Source: CAILZL01 sp963791615
Lineage (GTDB): Bacteria; Pseudomonadota; Gammaproteobacteria; Steroidobacterales; Steroidobacteraceae
Direction of reading: 5' to 3'
Length of the DNA: 64,000 nt
Assembly: GCA_963791615.1 (NCBI GenBank)
Contig: CAWBTE010000006.1
Span: 1,116,001-1,180,000, forward strand
The notes beneath the pieces were generated by a model. The model saw only the letters and a list, made by a program, of their open reading frames with translations, made no database searches and was not told the DNA's origin. This document shows, one piece after another, positions 18,951 to 26,533 of the stretch. The number at the start of each line of letters is the position of its first letter. Positions within the stretch are counted from its first letter, which is position 1. The position numbers were made by a program, and so were the translations under genes.

Positions 18951-18976
18951 TAGCAGCCGCTTGGGTAGAGTGCTAA
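18950..18976. promoter_or_regulatory. CIRCE operator (HrcA site) of groESL
   Basis: TTAGCAGCC, 9 bp, GAGTGCTAA. The right half matches the CIRCE consensus fully and the left half matches 6 or 7 of 9. It begins at the end of the -10 box, so HrcA bound here would cover the transcription start. Together with the sigma32 promoter this gives dual heat-shock control. Confidence 0.82.
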
Positions 18977-19062
18977 CAAGTTCCGGGCTCCCGGACCGAC
19001 CACAGCCCCTCCCCCACCGATTTCGATTCCTTTCCTAAACCCTCATCAGTCGGAGTTTTGTT

Positions 19063-19365
19063 ATGGCTGACAAATTGAAAATTCGTCCCCTGCACGACCG
19101 CGTCATCATCAAGCGTCTTGAAGAAGAGCGTAAGTCGGCTGGCGGCATCCTGATCCCGGACAGCGCCACCGAAAAGCCGATCCGCGGCAAGGTCATCGCC
19201 GTCGGCAAGGGCAAGATTCTGGAAAACGGCAATGTCCGTGCCCTGGATATCAAGGTTGGCGACAACATCCTGTTCGGCAAGTACAGCGGCACAGAAGTGA
19301 AGGTCGATGGCGATGAACTCCTCGTGATGCGCGAGGAAGACATCATGGCCGTGATCGAGAAATAA
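19063..19365 (+). CDS. groES: Co-chaperonin GroES
   Basis: 100 residues, slightly longer than the usual 95-97. It caps the GroEL chamber. KLKIRPLHDRVIIKRLEEE, the mobile-loop region ERKSAGGILIPDSATEKP and VGDNILFGKYSGTEVKVDG are diagnostic. A GGAG Shine-Dalgarno precedes the ATG. The promoter and CIRCE lie upstream; groEL follows after an unusually long 151-bp gap. Confidence 0.98.
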   Translation: MADKLKIRPLHDRVIIKRLEEERKSAGGILIPDSATEKPIRGKVIAVGKGKILENGNVRALDIKVGDNILFGKYSGTEVKVDGDELLVMREEDIMAVIEK

Positions 19366-19397
19366 GACTCGCTCAACACTGGCTGCTTGATGTTTTT

Positions 19398-19455
19398 GTA
19401 GGGGCGGCTCGTGAGCCGTCCTTCCGAAGCAAGGCGATTCACGAATCGCCTCTAC
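19398..19455. repeat. REP/BIME-like double hairpin between groES and groEL
   Basis: An outer arm GTAGGGGCG / CGCCTCTAC encloses two perfect small hairpins, GGCTC-GT-GAGCC and GCGATT-CACG-AATCGC. It sits inside the groESL message and would fold in the RNA. The edges match the hairpin at 13062-13090. Confidence 0.75.
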
Positions 19456-19516
19456 GACAAAACCACCAAGCGCCTGTTAAGCCGTTCAAATACATTTTTA
19501 TTGAGGTTTTACTCAC

Positions 19517-21172
19517 ATGGCAGCTAAAGAAGTACGTTTTAGTGATGACGCTCGCGCACGCATGTTGCGCGGCGTGAACATCCTGGCCAATGCCGTCAAG
19601 GCAACGCTGGGTCCCAAAGGCCGCAACGCCGTGCTCGAAAAGAGCTTTGGCGCTCCCACCGTCACCAAGGACGGCGTGTCCGTTGCGAAAGAAATCGAAC
19701 TGAAAGACAAGTTCGAAAACATGGGCGCACAGATGGTGAAGGAAGTAGCTTCCAACACATCCGATGAAGCCGGCGACGGCACCACCACCGCCACCGTATT
19801 GGCGCAAGCCATCGTTCGTGAAGGCATGAAGGCCGTTGCTGCCGGCGCCAACCCGATGGACCTGAAGCGCGGTATCGACAAGGCTGTGATTGCAGCGACC
19901 GACGAGCTGAAGAAGCTGTCCAAGCCTTGCAAAGACCAGAAGGCCATTGCGCAAGTTGGCACCATCTCCGCCAACTCCGATGAATCCATCGGCCAGACCA
20001 TTGCCGATGCAATGGAAAAAGTGGGCAAAGAAGGCGTGATCACCGTTGAAGAAGGTTCTGGTCTGCAGAACGAACTCGACGTCGTGGAAGGCATGCAGTT
20101 TGATCGCGGCTATCTGTCGCCCTACTTCATCAACAACCAGGCCAATCAGACCGCCGAGTTTGAAAACCCGTACATCCTGCTGTGCGAGAAGAAGATCTCC
20201 AACGTGCGCGAAATGCTGCCGTTGCTCGAAGGCATTGCCAAGGCCGGTCGTCCGCTGATCATCGTTGCTGAAGACGTTGAAGGTGAAGCGCTGGCGACAC
20301 TGGTGGTCAACACCATTCGTGGCATCGTCAAGGTGGCTGCTGTGAAAGCTCCGGGCTTCGGCGATCGCCGCAAGGCCATGCTGCAGGACATCGCCATTCT
20401 CACCGGCGGCACCGTGATCTCCGAAGAAGTCGGTCTGTCACTGGAAAAGGCCACGCTGAACGACCTCGGCGAAGCCAAGAAAGTGGTGATCGAAAAAGAA
20501 AACACCACGCTCATTGATGGCAAGGGCAAAGGCTCTGACATCAAGGCTCGTGTTGAACAGATCCGCAAGCAGGTTGAAGAAACCACCTCCGACTACGACA
20601 AGGAAAAGCTGCAGGAGCGCGTTGCCAAGCTGTCCGGCGGCGTAGCCGTGATCAAGGTGGGCGCTGCCACCGAAATCGAAATGAAGGAAAAGAAAGCCCG
20701 CGTTGAAGACGCGCTGCACGCAACCCGTGCTGCCGTTGAAGAAGGCGTGGTTCCTGGCGGTGGCGTTGCATTGATTCGTGCACAGAAGGGCGTGGACAAG
20801 CTGGAAGTATCCAACGAAGACCAGGCTTTCGGCGTTCGCATCCTGTCGCGCGCCATTGAAGAGCCGCTTCGTCAGATCGTCACCAACGCCGGTGAAGATG
20901 CTGCTGTGGTGCTGGCCAAGGTCAAAGAAGGCAAGGGCACGTTCGGCTACAACGCCGCATCGAGCACCTACGGCGACATGCTGGAAATGGGCATCCTGGA
21001 TCCCACCAAGGTCACGCGTCTGGCCCTGCAGAACGCCGCCTCGGTTGCCGGTCTGCTGCTGACCACCGAAGTCATGATTGCTGAAGCCCCGAAGGACGAG
21101 GCCGAGCATGGTCACGGCGGCGGCATGGGTGACATGGGCGGTATGGGTGGAATGGGCGGCATGGGCATGTAA
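19517..21172 (+). CDS. groEL: Chaperonin GroEL
   Basis: 551 residues, full length. It forms the double-ring ATP-driven folding chamber. MAAKEVRFSDDARARMLRGV, the ATP-binding NAVKATLGPKGRNAVLEKSF, SDEAGDGTTTATVLAQAIV and the C-terminal GGM repeats (GDMGGMGGMGGMGGM) are present. It is followed by a strong terminator. Confidence 0.99.
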   Translation: MAAKEVRFSDDARARMLRGVNILANAVKATLGPKGRNAVLEKSFGAPTVTKDGVSVAKEIELKDKFENMGAQMVKEVASNTSDEAGDGTTTATVLAQAIVREGMKAVAAGANPMDLKRGIDKAVIAATDELKKLSKPCKDQKAIAQVGTISANSDESIGQTIADAMEKVGKEGVITVEEGSGLQNELDVVEGMQFDRGYLSPYFINNQANQTAEFENPYILLCEKKISNVREMLPLLEGIAKAGRPLIIVAEDVEGEALATLVVNTIRGIVKVAAVKAPGFGDRRKAMLQDIAILTGGTVISEEVGLSLEKATLNDLGEAKKVVIEKENTTLIDGKGKGSDIKARVEQIRKQVEETTSDYDKEKLQERVAKLSGGVAVIKVGAATEIEMKEKKARVEDALHATRAAVEEGVVPGGGVALIRAQKGVDKLEVSNEDQAFGVRILSRAIEEPLRQIVTNAGEDAAVVLAKVKEGKGTFGYNAASSTYGDMLEMGILDPTKVTRLALQNAASVAGLLLTTEVMIAEAPKDEAEHGHGGGMGDMGGMGGMGGMGM

Positions 21173-21217
21173 GGCCTTGCTGACCAACGCTGCGGCTCAT
21201 CTGAGTTGCAATGTGCG

Positions 21218-21248
21218 AGAAAGCCCCGCTTTGCGGGGCTTTCTTTTT
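21218..21248 (+). terminator. Rho-independent terminator of groESL
   Basis: A perfect 12-bp stem AGAAAGCCCCGC / GCGGGGCTTTCT with a 3-nt loop is followed by a T-run, 46 bp after the groEL stop. Confidence 0.95.
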
Positions 21249-21308
21249 GGTTAAGTAGTACAAAGTGTGCGATGGTTGTTGGAATCAGTTTGCTCTCATT
21301 GCATAAAG

Positions 21309-22361
21309 CTAGATTTTTCCAGGTTCGCTTTCGGGTCGCCAACTTATAGCTCGCAGCCACATCCTTTCAATCTGTGCTGTCATGTTTTTGGGGAGTAATT
21401 CAACTTCAGGATGGTTGCTGCTGTAGACACGGAACAGCTCGTCGGCAAAGGCTTGCCCAATTTCTTGGACACTATCGAAATCGAGGATGACTATTTTGAA
21501 GCGTTCGAATCTGGCGATTAGTCGCTTTGCTTGAGAACGAGACACCAACTGTTCCTCACCGTATCTAGCTAGCTTCATCGGTACGACCGTCTTGGAGAAA
21601 GCGTAGTCCTCTGGGGCGTCGGTGAACTGAGCGTAAACATCTGCGGTGGTTCGCTGACTGTTGAGTGCGATTTGCATGTACACAGCTGTTCCTTCCTGGA
21701 ATATCCCTTTCTCTTCCCTGAGCCAGTCTTCTGGTGCCCCATCTCTGTGATTGAACTGAAGTCCATTCGCCTCTATTTCAAACGAATCGAACATCCGAGA
21801 AGTGAAGAAAACGCCTTCCCCGGTGTGCTTGCTGGGATCTGTTGTCAATTTGCCTTTGGACAATTCAAACAGGGCCTGCCGCATATCTGGAAGGTTGAGC
21901 GCTTTGGTGATTTTCTCGAAAATGCCAATTCCATCGTCCGAAATGATGACTCGCAGATCGCTTTCGTCCTGAGTCATCCAAACGAATACCGAGTGTCCAT
22001 TGGAATGGTCTATGGCGTTATTGATCATTTCCGTAAGGCCATGGCTGGCAATGCTAAGGACGTTTGATGACAACGTCAGAAAAGGCTTGAAGTCACGTTC
22101 CCATGCAACGTGCTCCTCTAAACCGGCGAGTCGATATAGCTTTGATAAGCGGCGTTTGAACCCGGGGCTGAATACGGGATGTGTTGAGGGGCCGCTACGA
22201 GCAATCCAGCCTTCCGTCTCTAGTCTTTGAACATATCTGTTGACTGCAACCCGTGAGATCTTGAGCTTCGCGGCGTAATAACGCGTCAGATCACGCGGGT
22301 GTTCGGTGACGTCTCGCGTGATAGTGGATAGAAGGTCGTCGTACCGTGAAGGTTTGGCCAT
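21309..22361 (-). CDS. Winged-helix / GHKL ATPase / STAS-like (DUF4325) fusion protein
   Basis: 350 residues, cytosolic. The N-terminal ~70 residues look like a winged helix (AAKLKISRVAVNRYVQRLET then EGWIARSG). A GHKL-type ATPase follows (~85-230): N-box LTEMINNAIDHSNGH with E111 and N115, G1 box ISDDGIGIF (~140-147) and G2 box KHTGEGVFFTSRM (~178-190). The C-terminus (~255-345) matches the STAS-like DUF4325 region: FKIVILDFDSVQEIGQAFAD then ELFRVYSSNHP. This joins in one chain the parts that partner-switching systems (RsbW kinase, RsbV STAS) keep apart. The target is unknown. Regular 22-bp repeats lie just upstream and may be its own operator. Confidence 0.82.
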   Translation of the reverse strand: MAKPSRYDDLLSTITRDVTEHPRDLTRYYAAKLKISRVAVNRYVQRLETEGWIARSGPSTHPVFSPGFKRRLSKLYRLAGLEEHVAWERDFKPFLTLSSNVLSIASHGLTEMINNAIDHSNGHSVFVWMTQDESDLRVIISDDGIGIFEKITKALNLPDMRQALFELSKGKLTTDPSKHTGEGVFFTSRMFDSFEIEANGLQFNHRDGAPEDWLREEKGIFQEGTAVYMQIALNSQRTTADVYAQFTDAPEDYAFSKTVVPMKLARYGEEQLVSRSQAKRLIARFERFKIVILDFDSVQEIGQAFADELFRVYSSNHPEVELLPKNMTAQIERMWLRAISWRPESEPGKI

Positions 22362-22711
22362 AGGTGCTAGGGCAGTCGCTGTTGTAAACCTAAGTGGATC
22401 ACATTGTTAACTTAAAAGGCTCTGATTGTAAACATGTTAGCCATGTACTCGCTCCGGGCCGCCGGGTCCATGCACCGGGCGTGTTGTTTTTGACTCATAT
22501 AGTTGCGTTGGGGATGCGTCGTTGAAGAGGGATGACGAATGGTGCCGGTGCGAAGGTTCGGGATGACGAATTTGGTGCGAAGGTTCGTAGGTATTCCCAT
22601 AGCATCTTTTTGCTGCGTTTCACTGCAACAACTTCAAATCTTCTCACCGACGCCGCTTCCACTGTGGCGCGCATGGGCACGGCTTCAGGATAGTCGTCGG
22701 GCCACACTATC
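22362..22711. other. Intergenic region with iterated repeats, no gene
   Basis: 350 bp between the DUF4325 gene and the first duplicated remnant. It holds three 22-bp-spaced repeats (22381-22433) and a GGTGCCGGTGCGAAGGTTCG motif (22541-22560), partly repeated at 22572 and again near 29.05 kb. Short frames across it lack start signals and recognisable products. Confidence 0.6.
22381..22433. promoter_or_regulatory. Three 22-bp-spaced RTTGTWAAC repeats, candidate operator
   Basis: GTTGTAAAC (22381), ATTGTTAAC (22403) and ATTGTAAAC (22425) are spaced exactly 22 bp, about two helical turns, so all face one side of the DNA. They lie 20-72 bp upstream of the DUF4325 fusion gene start. Copies 1 and 2 also share TAA and GG further along. 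Their reverse complements (GTTTACAA) could double as promoter boxes for the minus-strand gene. Confidence 0.6.
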
Positions 22712-22905
22712 CCGGTTGATGTTGACGAAGAAGATCGTGGTTTACTGCGGCATCTTCAAACCGGCCGCATCGTAGAACGCCTCCAGCGGTCCCATCACGC
22801 TGCCGATTGCGCAGATCAATCGCGTCACGTTGCTGGCCGGCCCGCCGCTATGATCAGAACAGTCCGCGGCGACCGAGCTTGCGCCGCTTGTTTCAGAGGT
22901 CGAAG
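22712..22905 (-). pseudogene. Remnant of a PepSY-MBL gene pair, internally deleted
   Basis: 22712-22806 matches 26504-26598 (the last codons of the MBL hydrolase and 30 bp beyond) with about three differences. 22834-22902 matches 27671-27740 (the end of the PepSY protein gene). The ~1.1 kb that separates these segments at the other locus is absent here. The order and strand are the same, so this is a second copy reduced by an internal deletion. It encodes the tail SLEAFYDAAGLKMPQ-like sequence but no functional protein. Confidence 0.8.
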
Positions 22906-22911
22906 CGCTTT

Positions 22912-23026
22912 CGCGTGGCGTCAACGCTGCTGGATCTCAATACTTGAAGACTTGCTTTAGATGAGCTGGATTCAAATCATTGGCCGGAAAGTCGATCCCC
23001 CATCCACAAGGGATTCGGCTTTCCGG
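22912..23026. repeat. 115-bp direct repeat, copy 1 (3' flank of ceramidase-like gene)
   Basis: Starts GCGTGGCGTCAACGCTGCTG and ends GGGATTCGGCTTTCCGG. It is about 87% identical to 24604-24718. Both copies lie within 30 bp beyond the stop codon of a minus-strand ceramidase-like gene. CCGGAAAG near one end pairs with CTTTCCGG at the other, so each copy may fold as a terminator-like hairpin. Confidence 0.8.
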
Positions 23027-23039
23027 TCGGCTGCCTGTC

Positions 23040-24446
23040 CTAGGGCGCCTGTTCGATCATTCGCAGCGCGTTGTCGATGAATCCCTGCTCGCCGCAACCG
23101 GGCACTGCGCGTGTATCGGTGGCGGGATAGGTGTTGAGCGCATACGCCGCGTCGTCCACCAGGAACCGGAACTGCCCGAAGTTCGCGGAGATCACCCGGG
23201 TGTTGGCCAGCGGGGAAGCGCGCAGGAGCTTGTCGGTGACGGCCGTGACGACGTTGGCGTCGGCATGCACGTAGGCGACGTCGCCCAGTCTCAGCAAGCC
23301 CATCGCCAGATTCACTGCGGGTCCCGGATGATCTTCGAAGACGCAGGCGGGCAGCTTGGAATCCGCAGTGTAGGCACAGTGCGTTGGCAGGTTGCGCGGC
23401 GCCGTGATCTTGCCCGAGCACTGCAGCGCTGCGCTCGCGGCGGAAATCCTGAGGCTCGAGCTTGGCGCACTGATCTCGGCCGCACGCGCGATGGCCTCCT
23501 CGCCAAGGATCAGTCCCATCGCATCCATGATGCGAGCCGCAGCCTCTGGGCCGCGTCCGGCTCCGGTACCGATGTCCACCCGGAAGCGGGGACTCTCCGG
23601 CGCGCCGATGGTGAACAGCGCCACAGCCTTTCCGCCCAGCTGGCTCTCGATGTAGCGTGATGCTGCGCCCGGCACATCGCCGCTGATCTGCTTGTTGCCG
23701 ATGAACACCACCGGCTCCATGCCGTAATCCAGCAGCAGCGCGATCGGCTCGCCGGACAACGACTCGAACTTGTACACGCCGAGCGACGTATCGATCGGCC
23801 GGGTGCCACTGCGGTCGATGCCGTCGATCACCCGGCGCTGCGTGGGATGCCATGCGTCGCGGCTGGCGAGCAGGCCAACGGAGCCCGCCACATAGCCCGC
23901 GCGCGCCGGCTGCAGCGCCGCGCGAGCCTGCCGGGCGGCGGACAGCGTTGCCGCGATCACCGACTGGTTGAACCGGTCCGCGATCGGAATGACGTGTTGG
24001 AGCGTCCGGTTGACGGCCTCATTGGAAGCCGCTGGTACAGGTGTCGTGCCCCCTTCGCCCACCGTCGTGGTAGCCACGCGCAGCGAGTTGTGCGTGTGTG
24101 TGTTGGCGAGCAGGATAAATTCATTCGCGACGCCGAACTCCTGCGACAACCGCGCGACCAGGTCGCGGTGGATGTTGCTCTGAATCATCGGCACTTCGGC
24201 GACCGCCACGATCGCGCGCGCCGACCCGTTCTCCAGCATCAGCACGCGCACGTGGATGCGGTCGTGCACCGACGTGAACTCCGCGGGCAGTTCGCCCGGC
24301 GCGGGCGTGATGTCGACGCGCGCCGCACCCGCCCGCAGTTGCGCCACCAGCGTTGGTTGTGCGGCGGAAGCGGTCTTTACACCCACTGCAGCCAGCACTG
24401 CGAGCAGCGGAATGAAATAGCGGAGACGAACTCTTTCGATACGCAT
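23040..24446 (-). CDS. Exported neutral-ceramidase-like hydrolase, paralogue 1
   Basis: 468 residues with a Sec signal peptide (FIPLLAVLAAVGVKTASA). The domain looks like the N-terminal domain of neutral/alkaline ceramidases: AARVDITPAPGE, HDRIHVRVLMLENGSARAIV, the metal-site-like ILLANTHTHNSLRV, and NKQISGDVPGAASRYIESQL. True ceramidases hydrolyse the N-acyl amide of sphingolipids with zinc; bacterial short relatives such as this lack the C-terminal domain and their substrates are mostly unknown. It shares a 3' flanking repeat with the neighbouring paralogue, although the two proteins are themselves only distantly alike. Confidence 0.72.
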   Translation of the reverse strand: MRIERVRLRYFIPLLAVLAAVGVKTASAAQPTLVAQLRAGAARVDITPAPGELPAEFTSVHDRIHVRVLMLENGSARAIVAVAEVPMIQSNIHRDLVARLSQEFGVANEFILLANTHTHNSLRVATTTVGEGGTTPVPAASNEAVNRTLQHVIPIADRFNQSVIAATLSAARQARAALQPARAGYVAGSVGLLASRDAWHPTQRRVIDGIDRSGTRPIDTSLGVYKFESLSGEPIALLLDYGMEPVVFIGNKQISGDVPGAASRYIESQLGGKAVALFTIGAPESPRFRVDIGTGAGRGPEAAARIMDAMGLILGEEAIARAAEISAPSSSLRISAASAALQCSGKITAPRNLPTHCAYTADSKLPACVFEDHPGPAVNLAMGLLRLGDVAYVHADANVVTAVTDKLLRASPLANTRVISANFGQFRFLVDDAAYALNTYPATDTRAVPGCGEQGFIDNALRMIEQAP

Positions 24447-24603
24447 CTTGACCCTTCCCAGATGGCGAAACCGGGCGTCACGTTACCCGCTACCCGGCAT
24501 CCAGGCAACCACTGGGATCGTTCAGGGCTTCGCGGCCGAGGCCTGCAGCAATTCAAACTGGACCGACCAATGAGTCAATCGTCTAACGTGACTCAATCAA
24601 CTT

Positions 24604-24718
24604 TTGCGTGGCGTCAACGCGGCTGGATTTCAATACGCGAAGACTTGCTTCAGATGAGCTGGGTTCAAATCAGTGGCCGGAAAGTCGATACCAATCCATC
24701 TGGGATTCGGCTTTCCGG
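24604..24718. repeat. 115-bp direct repeat, copy 2
   Basis: Pairs with 22912-23026. It begins 27 bp beyond the stop codon of the lipoprotein ceramidase-like gene (24746) on the minus strand. The region 24447-24603 before it holds no recognisable gene and should carry the promoter of the 23040-24446 gene. Confidence 0.8.
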
Positions 24719-24745
24719 CAGTCGTGCGTTTTTTCAGGCCATACG

Positions 24746-26089
24746 TTATTTCAGGCCACGCAGCAGCTTAAGCGAGGCTTCAACAAACTTTTCTGCAGCG
24801 CCTGGCGCAAAACCGGCTTTTTGTGCTTCGACGGTGTTTTTGTTGTACGCATCAGCGTCTGGCATGTATTTCTGATCGCCATCCACAAAAGACAACAGCA
24901 GGGTGTGGGTGTAGGGCGAGGCATTCTGAAGCTGTTGTTCCGTGATCGCGTTGACTTCCGGCTTGAACCCGACAAATGCGGTGTCGCCAAGACTGATGGC
25001 GCTGATGGCCAGATCGGCTGTGCCTTCGGTTGCGCCCTCGCGATTTCTGCCTGGCACTGTCAGCGTGGTTGAGCGCTGCTTGATGTTTTGAGAAAGCCGG
25101 CTAGGGGTAATGCTGTTCGCGATGGCGATGGCTGCATTGCCCATTTCGGTGCCCAGCTGATTCACAATATTCAGTCCGTCTTTGACGCTGTTTTCAACCA
25201 ATTTCGCCGTCTTCTGCTCGGGATTCCAGACGTTATACATCGTGGTTTGTTTCGGAATCTGGTCGCCAGCAGCCGGCATGGCGAACAGCGCGGGAACGCC
25301 AAAGCGCGCTTCCATGATTGTTGTTGCCAAGCCGGGTACGTCGGACGAAATCTGGCGAATGTTTTCAGACATGCCCACATTGTCGATGGCGGTGGGTTTG
25401 ATGCCGTAGCTGATTAAAAAACCGATGGGCTTGCCGGTTGACGCAGAGTTAAAGCGCACGATGGTCATGGTTTTGTTGGAGAACAGGGTGCCGCCCAAGC
25501 CATAGTTCCAACTGCCATCCGGCATTTGAATGTCGCGGTTTACGTTGATATCCAGCTTGCCTGTGCCAACGCCGACCACAGCGTCCTGAAAGCTGGCGGC
25601 CGCTTCGTCAGCCGCTTGGGTCACCGCAGTACTGAGTGCGCTGATGAACATCTTGTTCTTCGCGGGATCTCTGGGTGCGTGCGGTGTCGTGATGGCGTGA
25701 GTCGAATGTACCCAGATATTTTCCAACGGTGTGCCGGTTTTTTGGTGGACGATATTCTTGGTGAGTTCGATCCCCTGGTCGGGCGTGTTAACCAATTCAA
25801 GCGCAACGATGGCGACCTTGATGCCCCTTTCCATCACCAGCACACGGGCACGAGGATTGTCATGGATGACGCCGCCAAAGCCTTCCACCGGAAACAGGGT
25901 TGCCGGGAACACAATGTCGCCGTTACCGGCGCCTGCCTTGAGCGCCGAGGTGTGAGCAGCCGTGCTGGCTTCGCTGCCTTTCTCTTGTAGCGCACTGCAC
26001 GACAGGAGGCCGAATAAGAGGCATAGCATTAGCCCACCAGAAATCACCCGCAGGTGGAGCTTTTTATGAGACGTCAGAAGATATTTCAT
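24746..26089 (-). CDS. Ceramidase-like lipoprotein, paralogue 2
   Basis: 447 residues if it starts at MKYLLTSHKKLHLRV (26089), which gives a proper lipoprotein signal ending in the lipobox LLSC; upstream ATGs at 26101 and 26143 are less convincing. It has the same architecture as the other three paralogues: KAGAGNGDIVFP, NPRARVLVMERGIKVAIVAL, the His-rich WVHSTHAITTPHAPRD in place of NTHTH, ISSDVPGLATTIMEARFGVP and PAAGDQIPK. The substitution at the His motif suggests altered metal binding. It would be tethered to a membrane facing the periplasm or outside. Confidence 0.7.
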   Translation of the reverse strand: MKYLLTSHKKLHLRVISGGLMLCLLFGLLSCSALQEKGSEASTAAHTSALKAGAGNGDIVFPATLFPVEGFGGVIHDNPRARVLVMERGIKVAIVALELVNTPDQGIELTKNIVHQKTGTPLENIWVHSTHAITTPHAPRDPAKNKMFISALSTAVTQAADEAAASFQDAVVGVGTGKLDINVNRDIQMPDGSWNYGLGGTLFSNKTMTIVRFNSASTGKPIGFLISYGIKPTAIDNVGMSENIRQISSDVPGLATTIMEARFGVPALFAMPAAGDQIPKQTTMYNVWNPEQKTAKLVENSVKDGLNIVNQLGTEMGNAAIAIANSITPSRLSQNIKQRSTTLTVPGRNREGATEGTADLAISAISLGDTAFVGFKPEVNAITEQQLQNASPYTHTLLLSFVDGDQKYMPDADAYNKNTVEAQKAGFAPGAAEKFVEASLKLLRGLK

Positions 26090-26143
26090 GAATGAATCCA
26101 TCAATCTTTTTGGTGTCAAAGGAATGTTGCGGGCGGTGAGCAT

Positions 26144-26503
26144 TCAATCCCAAAGAAGAAACTGCATCAATGGAACTAAGGGAATTTGAATGCAATCAGT
26201 GCATTTATGAATGTCATTCAGGCACTCCGGAAACGCGCAACCCGCCGTTGTTGCCGGGAGCGGTAAGCGTCCGCGCACTGCACGTCAACCACCTGATGTG
26301 CCCGGCCTTGCAGCGGCGTTGTATTTGCGGCTCGCGTATTAAAGTCGGCACCGGACGGTTGATCCATAGACTTCAACGCGGCGACATTTGCAGGTATGTA
26401 CTCAACGTAATGCATCTGAATTAGCCCGAACCTGAGGGGCAGCAGCCTCAACACTCGGCAAGCCACAGATTTCGGTGAAATCCCCGGCCATTCGTTGACT
26501 TGT
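26144..26503. other. 360-bp spacer, no convincing gene
   Basis: Lies between two minus-strand genes and should contain the promoter of the lipoprotein gene. A perfect 13-bp palindrome TGAATGTCATTCA (26208-26220) is preceded by AATGCA-ATCAG-TGCATT; these could be operator sites. The remaining sequence shows nothing recognisable. Confidence 0.5.
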
Positions 26504-26533
26504 CCGGTTGATGTTGACGAAGAAGATCGTGGT

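Noticed and set aside
22381..22433. CRISPR or replication-origin iterons
   Set aside because: Only three short units with no spacer structure, and no Rep, Cas or DnaA-box cluster nearby; an operator is simpler.
22412..22600. Small minus-strand frame across the 22-bp-phased repeats
   Set aside because: The repeats and the 22.5 kb motif explain the sequence better; there is no start signal or known product.
22912..24718. Composite transposon around the 23.0-24.4 kb gene
   Set aside because: The flanking 115-bp direct repeats carry no transposase and no terminal inverted repeats, and sit in matching 3'-flank positions of two genes.
26218..26466. Small minus-strand frame (82 codons) in the 26.1-26.5 kb spacer
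   Set aside because: No Shine-Dalgarno sequence, no recognisable product, and composition like noncoding DNA.
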